DNA of 64,000 bases from an uncultured Agathobaculum sp. (lineage in GTDB: Bacteria > Bacillota > Clostridia > Oscillospirales > Butyricicoccaceae). Location: positions 1-64,000 of the forward strand of contig NZ_CALWJJ010000003.1 of NCBI RefSeq assembly GCF_944380985.1, written 5' to 3'. The notes under the pieces were generated by a model. The model was not told the origin of the DNA. It ran no database searches and saw only the letters and a list, made by a program, of their open reading frames with translations. This document shows positions 29,646 to 39,051 of the stretch, one piece after another. The position numbers and the translations under genes were made by a program. Position 1 is the first letter of the stretch. Each line of letters opens with the position of its first letter.

Positions 29646-29695
29646 TTGTTCTGTTTTGCAACAGGCTCCTGCCGTCCGCGTGGAGGGAGGATAAA

Positions 29696-32695
29696 TTAGA
29701 AGAGAGAGAGGATCTTGGCGATCTCACCACGTGTGATGTTGCCGAGCGGACGGAGTGTATTGTCCGCATAGCCGCCAATGATGCCGGCGGAAACACAAAT
29801 CCGAACCTGATCGAGCGCCCAAGCGGGAATGGCAGCGGTGTCGGCAAAGCCAAGCGAAGCCGAAGCGTAGCCGCGCGGCAGGCAGCGGCCGATCACAGTC
29901 ATGACCTCGGCGCGGGTCATCTGCGCGGTGGGATTAAAGTAGGACTGTCCATTGCTCGACGAGCCATACATGATACCCGCCTGTGCGACCGCATGGACCG
30001 CGCCACGCGCCCATGAGGCGATACTGCTGTCATCGGCAAAGTCCAGAGCGCCAGTGTGCGTGGTGTCAAGGCCAAGCAGGCGCGCAATCGTCACTGCGAA
30101 TTCTTGCCGGGTTAGGTTGCGATTTGGATAGAAATAGCTGCGGCCGTCGCTGCCGGTTTCACCGAGCATAATACCGTTTTCGCACAAAAGGGAAGCATAG
30201 CCACCGGCCCAATGGCTCGCTGTGTCAGCAAATGCGCTGGCGCCGCTGCCAGCGGTCACGGTGACAGTTGCGCGTGCGCGGTTGCCCGCATCATCAGAAA
30301 CATCAATTAGGACGCTGTGCGTTCCGGCAGTCAGCGCGCCTGTGATAATGGTCAGCGATGCGCCGTCCACGGACACTGCGCCGGAGAGCGGTTTACCATC
30401 CAGCTTTACCGTGACATTAGACGCCCGCACGGGATATTTACCGCTTTCCATCGTCGCCGTGCCTGTAATAGTGGCAGAGGTGCCTGCGTCCACCGAAAGC
30501 GCGCTGCTGTTTAGCCGGATGGACGGCGCATCTGTATTGGTTACCGCATGGTCGGCAGATACGACGATTTGGTCAAGGTACAGGTCGGCGTTTGCCGCAT
30601 CTGCGCTGCTTGCGGCTATACGGATACCGGTCAGATACACTGCGCCATCCGGAATAGCTGCCGTCATTTGTTGCCAGCTATCTGTGATAGCAGGCGAGAG
30701 CAAGGCTGTCAGCTCGCTGCCCGATACATCGGCAAACACAGCGGTCAACGCGCCTTGTGTACCCTGGCCGCGCGCCCAAAGAGATAGATGGTTATGATTT
30801 GTCACGTTGGTCTGTGGCAGCGAGATGGATATCGCACCGGGCTGTGCGCCATGGTAGGAAGCTTGCAGCGAACCTGTGCCACGCGCAACCTCGGTATAGT
30901 CGGTCACGCGGGAAAGGGTGATGCCTGCCGGCGCAGTGCAGCCGTCCGTATCACTCTCAAAATCAGCAACGGTCTCGGCATTTTGCGGATCACCCATACC
31001 AACTGTGACCGGGATCGAGCGGCTTACCGCACCGTAAGAGCAGGTGAGCGTACCTTCAGCCATGCTGCCTCCTGCAGTAAATACGCCGTTTGCGTCCACC
31101 GTGCCGATACTGCCCGAGACCGTCCAAGTAAACGAAGGATCATAGGATGCCATCCGTTGGCCGATATGGTAGGCAACGCCGTCGACGTCGATTTGCTGGC
31201 CTGGGTCGAGTGCGATTGATGAAAGCGCCTGCTTATTGCTTTCGAGTGAAATCGACTGGATGTCACCTGTAATACATACCGCCATCGAGCCGCTGACCAC
31301 GCCGTTTGACGCGGTGATGGTCGCGGTGCCGGTGGTTGAGCTTGCAGTAAAGGTCTGGCCGCTCACCGTGCCCAATGTATCGGATACGGTGTAGACGAGA
31401 TCGGCGGGGGCAGATGCTGGGCCGTAGGATGCATCCGCGCCGCCAACAGAGAACCAGGTCGATGCGCCGGGCATCAAATAGCGGTAGCTCGGAGTCAAAA
31501 CGGCGTGCGCTGTCACACCATCGGACGCGACATTGTTGATGAAAAAGATATAGTTGGCGCAGGCACGTTGCGAGCCGTCCGACGGACTGGAGATCAGCGA
31601 GGCAGTGCTTTCTCCAGGTTTGCGCAGCGCCATGGCGGAGGAGCCGCCGCCATCCAAACAGATCGCACGCACACAGCCCAGCTCGAGCAGCTCCTGGCCG
31701 AGCGCAGCTGCGGTCAGGCCTGCGCTTAAGGCTTGGTTGCCATCGATTTCGTACAGTACGACCGTGCCGTCCGCCTTGACGCCAATCGCACTGCGTGCGC
31801 GGGTGGAAGAGGCGCCGTCAATGCCCGCAGTGGTAACCGTGCCGTTGTCGATTAGCAGCTTGCCGCCTACCGCATAATCCACCTGCGCCCAGCTGCTGTC
31901 GCTTGCGTAAACCGACAGCGTGACTTCCTCGCCGACGGCAAAGTCAGTCCAAGTCGGCACATTGGCGCCTTCCGACCGCGTCAATACCATCTGGTTTTCT
32001 CCGATGGCAAACGAGCTGTTGCCCGAGCCCTTGCTCACAACGCGCAGACGAACCGAACCGTTGACCGTAACCGGTGTGTCGTCGAGCCGTTCAAGCACAA
32101 TGTAGACGCCGTTGGCCGTAAAGTTTGTCGCATCGTCATAGTTGCGGTCAAGCAGATACGCGCCCGCAGTGGTACGTGTCTTATTAAAGTAGGAGACCGA
32201 AACCGTGCCGCTTGCGCCTGCGATCGACATGCTCATCGTCGGGCGGCCCATGACAGCCGTGCCGTCCGGCTGAAAGCCGACCGCATACTGCCACGCATCT
32301 GACGAAATCAGCTCGCCCTCATCAATAACAAGACCGATCGGGATGCCGCTTGACATGACGAAAAAGTCGGCGTTCGTGCCGCCGATGACCGACAGCCCTT
32401 GTCGCTCCAGGTATTGGACCGCCTGCGTAATCGTCGCCTGGCTGCCGTATAGCTGCTCATCTGCATACACCATAATGGGCGTAACACCAGTGTTCGGCTG
32501 ATAGGTTAGAATATTTGCCTGCTGGTTGCCGGCGCTGTTTCGGCCCTCGGTGCGTGTATAGGTGATGCCCTGTCCGACATCGTAAGAATAGGAAAAGCCG
32601 TTGCTAAACGCCGCGCCAGAGACCGATGTTACAAGCTGCAGGGCGGCCAGCGAGGCGGCCAGCAGTCGGCAGCAATGTTTTGCAAAGTATTTCAT
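29696..32695 (-). CDS. SLH-anchored phosphodiester glycosidase (NAGPA domain) with Ig-like domains
   Basis: A 999-residue secreted protein. A signal peptide spans about residues 1-28. The phosphodiester glycosidase (NAGPA, exopolysaccharide-type) domain spans about 60-385, with the family signature RSAIGVKADGTVVLYEIDG near 305 and CLDGGGSSAMAL near 345. Bacterial Ig-like folds follow (about 400-570, TATITASNGVVSGSM), then a beta-sandwich CBM-like region (about 580-720) and an Ig-like domain (about 730-815). Three SLH repeats end the protein, with TRQE, TRAE and TRGE motifs. Relatives remove sugars linked through phosphodiesters, so a wall or capsule polymer is a plausible substrate (inference). 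The ATG at 32695 with GAGGAG upstream is preferred over the upstream frame. Confidence 0.86.
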   Translation of the reverse strand: MKYFAKHCCRLLAASLAALQLVTSVSGAAFSNGFSYSYDVGQGITYTRTEGRNSAGNQQANILTYQPNTGVTPIMVYADEQLYGSQATITQAVQYLERQGLSVIGGTNADFFVMSSGIPIGLVIDEGELISSDAWQYAVGFQPDGTAVMGRPTMSMSIAGASGTVSVSYFNKTRTTAGAYLLDRNYDDATNFTANGVYIVLERLDDTPVTVNGSVRLRVVSKGSGNSSFAIGENQMVLTRSEGANVPTWTDFAVGEEVTLSVYASDSSWAQVDYAVGGKLLIDNGTVTTAGIDGASSTRARSAIGVKADGTVVLYEIDGNQALSAGLTAAALGQELLELGCVRAICLDGGGSSAMALRKPGESTASLISSPSDGSQRACANYIFFINNVASDGVTAHAVLTPSYRYLMPGASTWFSVGGADASYGPASAPADLVYTVSDTLGTVSGQTFTASSTTGTATITASNGVVSGSMAVCITGDIQSISLESNKQALSSIALDPGQQIDVDGVAYHIGQRMASYDPSFTWTVSGSIGTVDANGVFTAGGSMAEGTLTCSYGAVSRSIPVTVGMGDPQNAETVADFESDTDGCTAPAGITLSRVTDYTEVARGTGSLQASYHGAQPGAISISLPQTNVTNHNHLSLWARGQGTQGALTAVFADVSGSELTALLSPAITDSWQQMTAAIPDGAVYLTGIRIAASSADAANADLYLDQIVVSADHAVTNTDAPSIRLNSSALSVDAGTSATITGTATMESGKYPVRASNVTVKLDGKPLSGAVSVDGASLTIITGALTAGTHSVLIDVSDDAGNRARATVTVTAGSGASAFADTASHWAGGYASLLCENGIMLGETGSDGRSYFYPNRNLTRQEFAVTIARLLGLDTTHTGALDFADDSSIASWARGAVHAVAQAGIMYGSSSNGQSYFNPTAQMTRAEVMTVIGRCLPRGYASASLGFADTAAIPAWALDQVRICVSAGIIGGYADNTLRPLGNITRGEIAKILSLF

Positions 32696-32873
32696 GGTTC
32701 TCCTCGTTTCTAAAATCAATGGACACCTGTTTTCTTACGCTGCGCCTTCTTTTCACGCAGTCGTTAAATAGAATGCGAAAAGTTATACTTATCCGAACCT
32801 TTCGCGGCGCAGGACGCATCCGCGTATTGTGCGGTGCGATCTCCATATATGGATGCATGCCCCTAACCGATAC

Positions 32874-34259
32874 TTATATACTTTTTATCACCTTTTCCAG
32901 CGCCTCTGAAATTTTGGGGCTGCGGACCGATACATCGGCCGCGTGGCGATAGATGGCCTTACGCGCATGGTAGAGGCGACGGGTCTCAGCCTGCTTATCG
33001 GGTTTATCGAGCAGCGGCCGGTTGCTGGAATAGGAGAGGTTTTTCATAATGCGGTGAAGCGGCGTATCCAGATGGATCAAAAAGCCGGTGCGGCGCACGG
33101 CCTGCACGTTTTCTGGCCGGAGCACTGCGCCGCCGCCCAGCGATAGCACGATGCCCTCCCGTCCAGCAAGCTCTTTGATATACGCGCTTTCCCGGTCTCG
33201 GAAGTAGGCTTCGCCCTTTTCGGCAAAGATCTCCGGTATTATTTTGCCCTCTCTCATTTCAAGATACTGATCGGCGTCGACAAATGAAAGCCCGGTTAGA
33301 CGGGCGATCTTACGTCCGATCGTCGTTTTGCCACTGCCCATAAAGCCGCACAGCACAATATTTTGCTTACCGTATTTGTCATGTAGGCGTTTAACCGCCA
33401 TCTTGCCGTAGGTGCGGCGCAGGATGCTCTCGCAAGCCTGTGCTTCAAACTGCACGCCGGACCAAATGGTCTCAGCATGTGCGGCCTGCATGACGAGCAT
33501 ATAAAGCCCGTCACGCGTTTTGGTCTTTTTGGGATTTGCAAGTTTCATGGTTGCAGTTACCGGCGGGTTGTAGATCGCGTCGAATACATATTCGGTCTTA
33601 TGCGGCAGATAGTGCAGGGGAGCGGCGCTCTCCTTAGGGTACATACCGACCGGAGTGGAATTGAGCACGATCTGGATGTCACGTGGGATATGCTTGCGGC
33701 TGTATACCGCAACATGTGCACCGGGCACGGTCTCACACAGCTGCTTTTGCAGCGCCGCCGCTTTGCCAAGATCGCGGCCAGTGATAGTTACATATGCGCC
33801 CTGGGTTACACAGTGGTAGGCCATAACAGATGCTGCGCCACCGTATCCCAGTAGCAGTACTTTCTTGCGGCGCAGATCAATGCTGTCTCGTTCAAGCGAG
33901 GCCGCAAAGCCAAGAATGTCGGTATTATAGCCGATGGCTTTGCCGCTGCGAAAGGCCACAGTGTTGACCGATTGCAGATCGCGCGCGGCAGTATCCACTT
34001 CGTCGAGCAGTGGGATGACCGCCTTTTTATGCGGGATTGTGCAGTTGATGCCGCACAGCTTTTTCTTTGCAAGCGCAAATGCCTCCTCAAGCGCCTCTGG
34101 TGACACGGCGATGCCTATGTAGTCCGCATCCTGACCGGAACACGCAAACAGCTGTGCGTGCAGCTCCGGACTCATGGTGTGGCCGAGCGGCCAGCCAATC
34201 AACGCATAGGTCGGTTTTTTAGGCTCGAACGCGCGGAATTCCTCCATGGTGAGCAGCAT
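32874..34259 (-). CDS. aroE-aroK: Fused shikimate dehydrogenase-shikimate kinase
   Basis: A 461-residue bifunctional fusion. Residues about 15-285 are AroE: the shikimate-binding GHTMSPELH near 27, NCTIPHKK near 74 with the catalytic Lys, the NADP-loop GYGGAASV near 143, and the closing DGLYMLVMQA near 255. Residues about 295-461 are AroK: Walker A GFMGSGKTTIGRKIA, DADQYLE, the shikimate-binding Arg in YFRDRES, and LGGGAV. The fusion covers steps 4 and 5 of the shikimate pathway in one chain. It is the last gene of the operon, 4 bases after aroA. Both halves keep their active residues, so it is probably functional. Confidence 0.95.
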   Translation of the reverse strand: MLLTMEEFRAFEPKKPTYALIGWPLGHTMSPELHAQLFACSGQDADYIGIAVSPEALEEAFALAKKKLCGINCTIPHKKAVIPLLDEVDTAARDLQSVNTVAFRSGKAIGYNTDILGFAASLERDSIDLRRKKVLLLGYGGAASVMAYHCVTQGAYVTITGRDLGKAAALQKQLCETVPGAHVAVYSRKHIPRDIQIVLNSTPVGMYPKESAAPLHYLPHKTEYVFDAIYNPPVTATMKLANPKKTKTRDGLYMLVMQAAHAETIWSGVQFEAQACESILRRTYGKMAVKRLHDKYGKQNIVLCGFMGSGKTTIGRKIARLTGLSFVDADQYLEMREGKIIPEIFAEKGEAYFRDRESAYIKELAGREGIVLSLGGGAVLRPENVQAVRRTGFLIHLDTPLHRIMKNLSYSSNRPLLDKPDKQAETRRLYHARKAIYRHAADVSVRSPKISEALEKVIKSI

Positions 34260-34263
34260 GTCA

Positions 34264-35535
34264 TCAGCCCCCTAACTGCGCGAGCGTGTCAAAAAAACCA
34301 GGATAGGAGATAGCGACAACATCGGGGTTGTCGATGCGGCTTGCGCCCTCAGCCGCAAGCGCAAGCACAGCCATGCTCATGGCGATACGGTGGTCGCCAT
34401 AGGTTTCAAACACCGCGCCACGCGGCGCTTTGCCGCCGTGAATGATCATGCCGTCATCGGTTTCCTCCACCTCGACGCCAGCGCGTGTAAGCTCGGACAC
34501 CATGGCCGCGATACGGTTGGACTCTTTGACCTTAAGCTCCTGCGCGTCACGGATGACGGTCTCACCCTCGGCAAAGGCCGCCGCGACTGCGATCACCGGA
34601 AGCTCGTCGATCAGGCGGGGGATAATAGCCCCACCGATCTCCACACCGTGCAGCGCACTGTATTTGACGGTCAGATCGCAGGCTGGTTCCGTCTCGTCGC
34701 GCAAATTCGACATGGAAATATCTGCTCCCATGTCACGCAGCACGTCTAGAATGCCCGTGCGCGTTGGGTTGACGCCGACATTCTGGATGGTCAGCTCGCT
34801 GCCTGGAACAACCGCACCCGCAACGAGGAAGAACGCTGCGGATGAAATATCACCCGGCACGGCAATGTCGACTGCATGCAGGTCCTCGGGCGGATCGAGT
34901 GTAATTGTGTTGCCGCTTGTATCAATTTCGACGCCAAGCGCGCGGAACATGCGTTCAGTATGATCACGCGAAGGGGTAGGTTCGATGATTGTGGTCTGCC
35001 CCTCGGCATACAGTCCGGCAAGCAGGATCGCACTTTTGAGCTGCGCTGAGGCGACCGGCAGACGATATTCAATGCCAAACAGCTCGCTTGGATAGAGCGT
35101 GAGCGGGCAGTAGTTGTCATTTTTGCCCTCGATAGAAGCGCCCATCTCGCGCAGCGGTTTGATTATACGACCCATTGGGCGTTTTTGGATGGAGGCATCA
35201 CCATTTAGGGTTGCGGTAAAGGGCTGCCCGGCCAGAATGCCGCATAGCAGGCGAGTGGTTGTGCCTGAGTTACCGGTGTAAAGTATCCCTTCGGGCGCGC
35301 CGAGGCCGTGTAGGCCGGCGCCCTCGACGACGACCTCTTTGTCCGTCAGATCGATCTGAACACCCATCTTGCGGAAGCATTCGATGGTAGACAGGCAGTC
35401 CTCGCCCATCAGAAAGCCGGTGATGTGGGTCGTGCCATTTGCCAGCGCGCCCAGCATGACCGCGCGGTGCGAGATAGATTTGTCACCCGGCACGGAAAGT
35501 GTGCCGCGCAGCGGGCCGCAGGGTTGGATTTGCAT
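34264..35535 (-). CDS. aroA: 3-phosphoshikimate 1-carboxyvinyltransferase (EPSP synthase)
   Basis: A 423-residue enzyme that transfers enolpyruvyl from PEP to shikimate-3-phosphate. VPGDKSISHRAVMLGALA near residue 16 holds the Lys/Ser/Arg substrate contacts, GNSGTTTRLLCG near 88 is the PEP-site loop, and RDHTERMFRALG and LKVKESNRIAAM follow. The GNSGT form is nearer class II enzymes than the GNAGT form of class I (inference). GAGGAG lies just before the ATG. It is 2 bases after pheA, so tightly coupled. Confidence 0.96.
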   Translation of the reverse strand: MQIQPCGPLRGTLSVPGDKSISHRAVMLGALANGTTHITGFLMGEDCLSTIECFRKMGVQIDLTDKEVVVEGAGLHGLGAPEGILYTGNSGTTTRLLCGILAGQPFTATLNGDASIQKRPMGRIIKPLREMGASIEGKNDNYCPLTLYPSELFGIEYRLPVASAQLKSAILLAGLYAEGQTTIIEPTPSRDHTERMFRALGVEIDTSGNTITLDPPEDLHAVDIAVPGDISSAAFFLVAGAVVPGSELTIQNVGVNPTRTGILDVLRDMGADISMSNLRDETEPACDLTVKYSALHGVEIGGAIIPRLIDELPVIAVAAAFAEGETVIRDAQELKVKESNRIAAMVSELTRAGVEVEETDDGMIIHGGKAPRGAVFETYGDHRIAMSMAVLALAAEGASRIDNPDVVAISYPGFFDTLAQLGG

Positions 35536-35537
35536 TT

Positions 35538-36677
35538 TTACTCCTCCGTTGTATCGGAAACCTGATAACTGCCGATAACTTTAATGTAGGGAAGCTCCTC
35601 GTAAAGCTGATATAGTAGCGACCGCACCGCATGCTCCCACATATTGCCGGTGAAGTCGATATAAAACACGTAGCACCACGGACTGTCACGCAGCGGGCGG
35701 GAATAGATGCTAGTCATGTCGATTCCGTAGTGTGAAATGGTGTCTAATACGGTGCCCAGCGAGCCGGCCACATTCGGAATGTGAAAGGCGATCTCGATGC
35801 GGTTGTCCTCAGCCAGCGCGGTTAGTGTGCGGCTAACCGCAATAAAGCGGGTCTCGTTGTGCTTCTGGTCGTTGATACCCTCGGCCAATACAACCAGGCC
35901 ATACCGCTCAGCCGCTTCGCGCGAGCAGATTGCAGCAAGGCGTCGGTCGCCTTTCTGCTGCACCTGCTGTGCCGCCATCGCGGTGTTGGAAACCTCGATC
36001 GCTTCGAGGCCGTGTTCGGCGATGAACGCATGGCACTGAGGCAGGGCGTGTGGATGCGAGCACACGCTTTGAATATCGTGCAGCCTTGCGCCCGGCACGG
36101 CCGCAAGGCAGTGCGAAATCTTTCTGATGTATGAGCGGTTGATGTACAGGCCGTATTCCAGCAGCAGGTCATATACCTCGCTGACTGTGCCTGCGGTCGT
36201 ATTTTCGACCGGCACAACGCCGACATCTGCCACGCCATCGCGCACGGCGCGGAACACCTGCTCCCAGGTTGGCACATTTACCGGCTCACACTGCGGAAAC
36301 AGCGCGCGTGCAGCCAGCTCCTGGTAGGCGCCAGGTACGCCTTGGTAATAAATGGTTTTCGGATTAAGTGGGATCTTGGCGGGGTAGAAAGGGAAGCGCG
36401 CGGGGTCTTGCCGCAGTAGCTCGCTGTATTGATATTCGCGGCTTGCACGGATCATGCTTTGCAAAATTGCGGCGTATTTAAGCCGCAGTTCTTCCTCGAT
36501 GCCCGCGGTACGCCTTTCTAGGATCTCGGCTTCGCGATCGGGTTTATAGATCTTGTCGCGGGTTCCGGCCTTAGCCTGTGCTACCTCGAGCGCGAGCGAC
36601 ATTCGCTGCAGAAACAGCGCGCGGATCTGCTCGTCAATCGCGTTAATGTCCTGTCGGACAGCAGCAAGCTCACGCAT
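35538..36677 (-). CDS. pheA: Bifunctional chorismate mutase/prephenate dehydratase
   Basis: A 379-residue P-protein leading chorismate to phenylpyruvate. Residues 1-90 are an AroQ-type chorismate mutase (RQDINAIDEQIRALFLQRM). Residues about 105-285 are prephenate dehydratase (YYQGVPGAYQELAAR; the TRF motif with catalytic Thr in NETRFIAVS). The C-terminal ACT domain (IAFHIPNVAGSLGTVLDTI) is the phenylalanine feedback site in relatives. The ATG at 36677 overlaps the aroC stop by 8 bases and has AAAGGAT upstream; the frame open to 37121 is an artefact inside aroC. Its place in the operon commits it to phenylalanine. Confidence 0.95.
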   Translation of the reverse strand: MRELAAVRQDINAIDEQIRALFLQRMSLALEVAQAKAGTRDKIYKPDREAEILERRTAGIEEELRLKYAAILQSMIRASREYQYSELLRQDPARFPFYPAKIPLNPKTIYYQGVPGAYQELAARALFPQCEPVNVPTWEQVFRAVRDGVADVGVVPVENTTAGTVSEVYDLLLEYGLYINRSYIRKISHCLAAVPGARLHDIQSVCSHPHALPQCHAFIAEHGLEAIEVSNTAMAAQQVQQKGDRRLAAICSREAAERYGLVVLAEGINDQKHNETRFIAVSRTLTALAEDNRIEIAFHIPNVAGSLGTVLDTISHYGIDMTSIYSRPLRDSPWCYVFYIDFTGNMWEHAVRSLLYQLYEELPYIKVIGSYQVSDTTEE

Positions 36678-37761
36678 ATCCTTTTGCCTCCCGTAATAAA
36701 TCTGCCAGCGCAATCGCACAGGCCGCCTCGACGACCGGCGCCGCGCGTGTGACGATGCACGGATCGTGCCGCCCATGAATGGATAGCGGCTCGACCTTGC
36801 CGGTCTCAATGTTGAGCGTGTGCTGCACAGAAGAAATAGACGGCGTAGGCTTGATGCACACGCGAAACAGGAGCGGCATACCGTTGGTGATGCCGCCGTT
36901 AACGCCGCCGTTGTTATTGGTCTCGGTCTTAACCATGTCGCCGTCCAGGTAAAAGCAGTCGTTTGCGTGCGAGCCACGCAGTGCCGCAAAGGCAAAACCT
37001 GCGCCAAACTCCACGCCTTTGACCGCGGGCACACTGAACAAAAGCGAAGACAGACGGCCCTCCACTGTGTCCAGCATCGGGCTTCCGATACCGGCCGGTA
37101 GGCCGATTGCCGCACACTCAATCACGCCGCCGACCGAGTCCTGCGCCATATGCGCATCCTCAATAGCAGCGAGCATGGCGTCCAGCGCGCGTGGATTGTT
37201 GACCGGGTAATCGGCCTGACGAAGCGCCTCGAGCTGTGCGGGATCAATGCAGACCTCGTCAAACGGCATATCCTGGATCTGCGCGATCGACTGGATATGC
37301 GAGCCGACAGTCACGCCCTGCGTATGCAGCCACAGTTTGCATATCGCGCCCGCAAACACGAGTGGGGCAGTCAGGCGGCCGGAAAAATGACCGCCGCCAC
37401 GCGGGTCGTTACAGGATTGGTAACGCACCATGCCGGTATAGTCCGCATGACCTGGGCGGGGCTGTGCGGCAAGAGCGGCGTAGTCGCCCGAGCGCTGGTT
37501 GGTGTTGCTGATGAGCGCGCAGATAGGCGTGCCAGTTGTCTTGCCGCCGTAAATGCCCGACTGGATGACCGGCAGGTCGGCCTCCTTTCGCTGGGTCGAT
37601 TGCTTATTACGGCCCGGCGCGCGGCGCTCCATCTCACGCAGCACGAAGGCCTCGTCATAGCCAATGCCGGGCGGGAATCCGTCGATCACCACGCCGATAC
37701 CTGCTCCGTGTGATTCGCCGAAAACCGAAATTTTGATGGTGTTACCCCAAGTAGAACCCAT
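36670..37761 (-). CDS. aroC: Chorismate synthase
   Basis: A 363-residue FMN-dependent enzyme converting EPSP to chorismate. GESHGAGIGVVIDGFPPG at the N-terminus (signature 1), RPGHADYTGMVRY near 101, and GGHFSGRLTAPLVFAG near 121 (signature 2). The C-terminal HDPCIVTRAAPVVEA is signature 3. It starts at ATG with GGAGG upstream. It is 13 bases after aroB and overlaps pheA. Confidence 0.97.
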   Translation of the reverse strand: MGSTWGNTIKISVFGESHGAGIGVVIDGFPPGIGYDEAFVLREMERRAPGRNKQSTQRKEADLPVIQSGIYGGKTTGTPICALISNTNQRSGDYAALAAQPRPGHADYTGMVRYQSCNDPRGGGHFSGRLTAPLVFAGAICKLWLHTQGVTVGSHIQSIAQIQDMPFDEVCIDPAQLEALRQADYPVNNPRALDAMLAAIEDAHMAQDSVGGVIECAAIGLPAGIGSPMLDTVEGRLSSLLFSVPAVKGVEFGAGFAFAALRGSHANDCFYLDGDMVKTETNNNGGVNGGITNGMPLLFRVCIKPTPSISSVQHTLNIETGKVEPLSIHGRHDPCIVTRAAPVVEAACAIALADLLREAKGYA

Positions 37762-37774
37762 TGGCGGGGCCTCC

Positions 37775-38815
37775 TTATAGTTTTAGGATGTATTCGTGCA
37801 GCCTGTCCGCCTCGATCGGAGTGATCTCGGCGCGGCCCGGCGCACGGACCAGAATAAAATTGACCGTGCCGCCGAATTTTTTCTTGTCCGACAAAAGGGA
37901 CTGGAACACCGCTTCACGGTTATAGGTAAGCTCGGTCGGCAGGCCGATGTGCGTGAGAAGCGACATGAGCGGTGCTGTTAAGTCCTCGTTGCCGAGCAGG
38001 ACGCCGAGCCGCATTGCGGCTACCATGCCGATCGCAACCGCTTGTCCATGCGTCAGGTCGGTATAGCCACCGAGCTTTTCGGCCGCATGGCCAATCGTGT
38101 GACCAAAATTCAAAATCATACGTAGACCGGTGTCGCGTTCGTCGATCGCAACTACGTCACGCTTTACCTTGACGCATTCGTAGATGATACGCTCAATATG
38201 CTGCCGGTAATCCGGCTGTGAAACCATGTCCAGAATATCCCGGTTTGCAATATAGCCATACTTGATGACTTCGGCCATGCCGTCGGCGAAGATGCTGTCT
38301 GGCAGGGTGGATAAGATAGCGGGATCGATCAACACCAGCCGCGGCTGATAGAACGTGCCAACCAGGTTTTTGCCCTCGGCAAGATCAACGCCCGTCTTGC
38401 CGCCAACCGAGGAATCGACCTGCGCAAGAAGGGTAGTTGGGATTTGGCAGAGCGCGACGCCACGCAAAAAGGTAGCGGCAGCAAAGCCTGCAATATCACC
38501 CACTACGCCTCCGCCGAGTGCAATGACAAGATCTTTTCTCGTCATGCCTGCGGCGAGCATATCGTGATAGATGCCCTCGACGGTGGAAAGACGCTTGTGC
38601 GCCTCGCCCGAGGGGATCACCGTATGTGATACGGGAAGAGGAAACTGCCCCTTAAGCTGCCCAAGGTAAAGTGGGGCGACTACCGAATCGGTGACGATAT
38701 GTACGCGGCTGGGCGAGAAGGTTTCGAGCATCATTTGGCCTGCGCGGGCAAGCAGGCCGGTTTCGATTAAAATGTCGGACACGGTGTTCGCGCCCGCAAG
38801 GCTTAAGGTCTGCAC
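37775..38815 (-). CDS. aroB: 3-dehydroquinate synthase
   Basis: A 346-residue NAD- and metal-dependent enzyme of step 2. The NAD-binding GGGVVGDIAGFAA (about 102), PTTLLAQVDSSVGGKTGVD (about 126), and zinc ligands in EVIKYG, LNFGHTIGHA (about 242) and HGQAVAIGM (about 259) are all present. The start at 38815 is GTG (minus strand), 12 bases after AAAGGAG. It is separated from the upstream DAHP synthase by 236 structured bases, the only large gap in this operon. Confidence 0.95.
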   Translation of the reverse strand: MQTLSLAGANTVSDILIETGLLARAGQMMLETFSPSRVHIVTDSVVAPLYLGQLKGQFPLPVSHTVIPSGEAHKRLSTVEGIYHDMLAAGMTRKDLVIALGGGVVGDIAGFAAATFLRGVALCQIPTTLLAQVDSSVGGKTGVDLAEGKNLVGTFYQPRLVLIDPAILSTLPDSIFADGMAEVIKYGYIANRDILDMVSQPDYRQHIERIIYECVKVKRDVVAIDERDTGLRMILNFGHTIGHAAEKLGGYTDLTHGQAVAIGMVAAMRLGVLLGNEDLTAPLMSLLTHIGLPTELTYNREAVFQSLLSDKKKFGGTVNFILVRAPGRAEITPIEADRLHEYILKL

Positions 38816-38865
38816 TGCGGAAAAACACTCCTTTTGCTGACAAATTACTGATAATGCGCTGTCAG

Positions 38866-39050
38866 GCGCGCATTGAACAGGAATTGACCACTAAGCGGCC
38901 AATTCCATAAAACACAGAACAGGTATCTGCGTTTTTATATCAGAAAGTGGGGCCATGCGCCGCTATGTGGCGCGCGAAACCGCGCTTTGGGCGTGTCTGC
39001 GGCAAAGCCGCAGCATGTTCTCCTCGTTTGAAACGGTAGTTTCAAACGAA
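38866..39050 (-). other. Structured intergenic region between DAHP synthase and aroB
   Basis: Several inverted repeats lie together: GGAATTG/CAATTCC (38880-38906), CTGCGGC/GCCGCAG with loop AAA (38997-39013), and an 11-bp perfect stem with a 4-base loop (39024-39049). On the minus strand the last is followed by GAGGAG and ATG, opening a 17-codon ORF (about 39014-38961), with no clear aromatic codons. No T run follows any stem. It may be a processing site, a small leader or a dispersed repeat. Confidence 0.45.
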
Positions 39051-39051
39051 A

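Noticed and set aside
29266..29853. 195-codon minus-strand frame between the two SLH genes
   Set aside because: It runs through two terminators and the end of the glycosidase gene, and has no ribosome site.
36678..37121. N-terminal extension of the pheA reading frame
   Set aside because: It lies entirely within aroC. Chorismate mutase homology starts at 36677, where a ribosome site is present.
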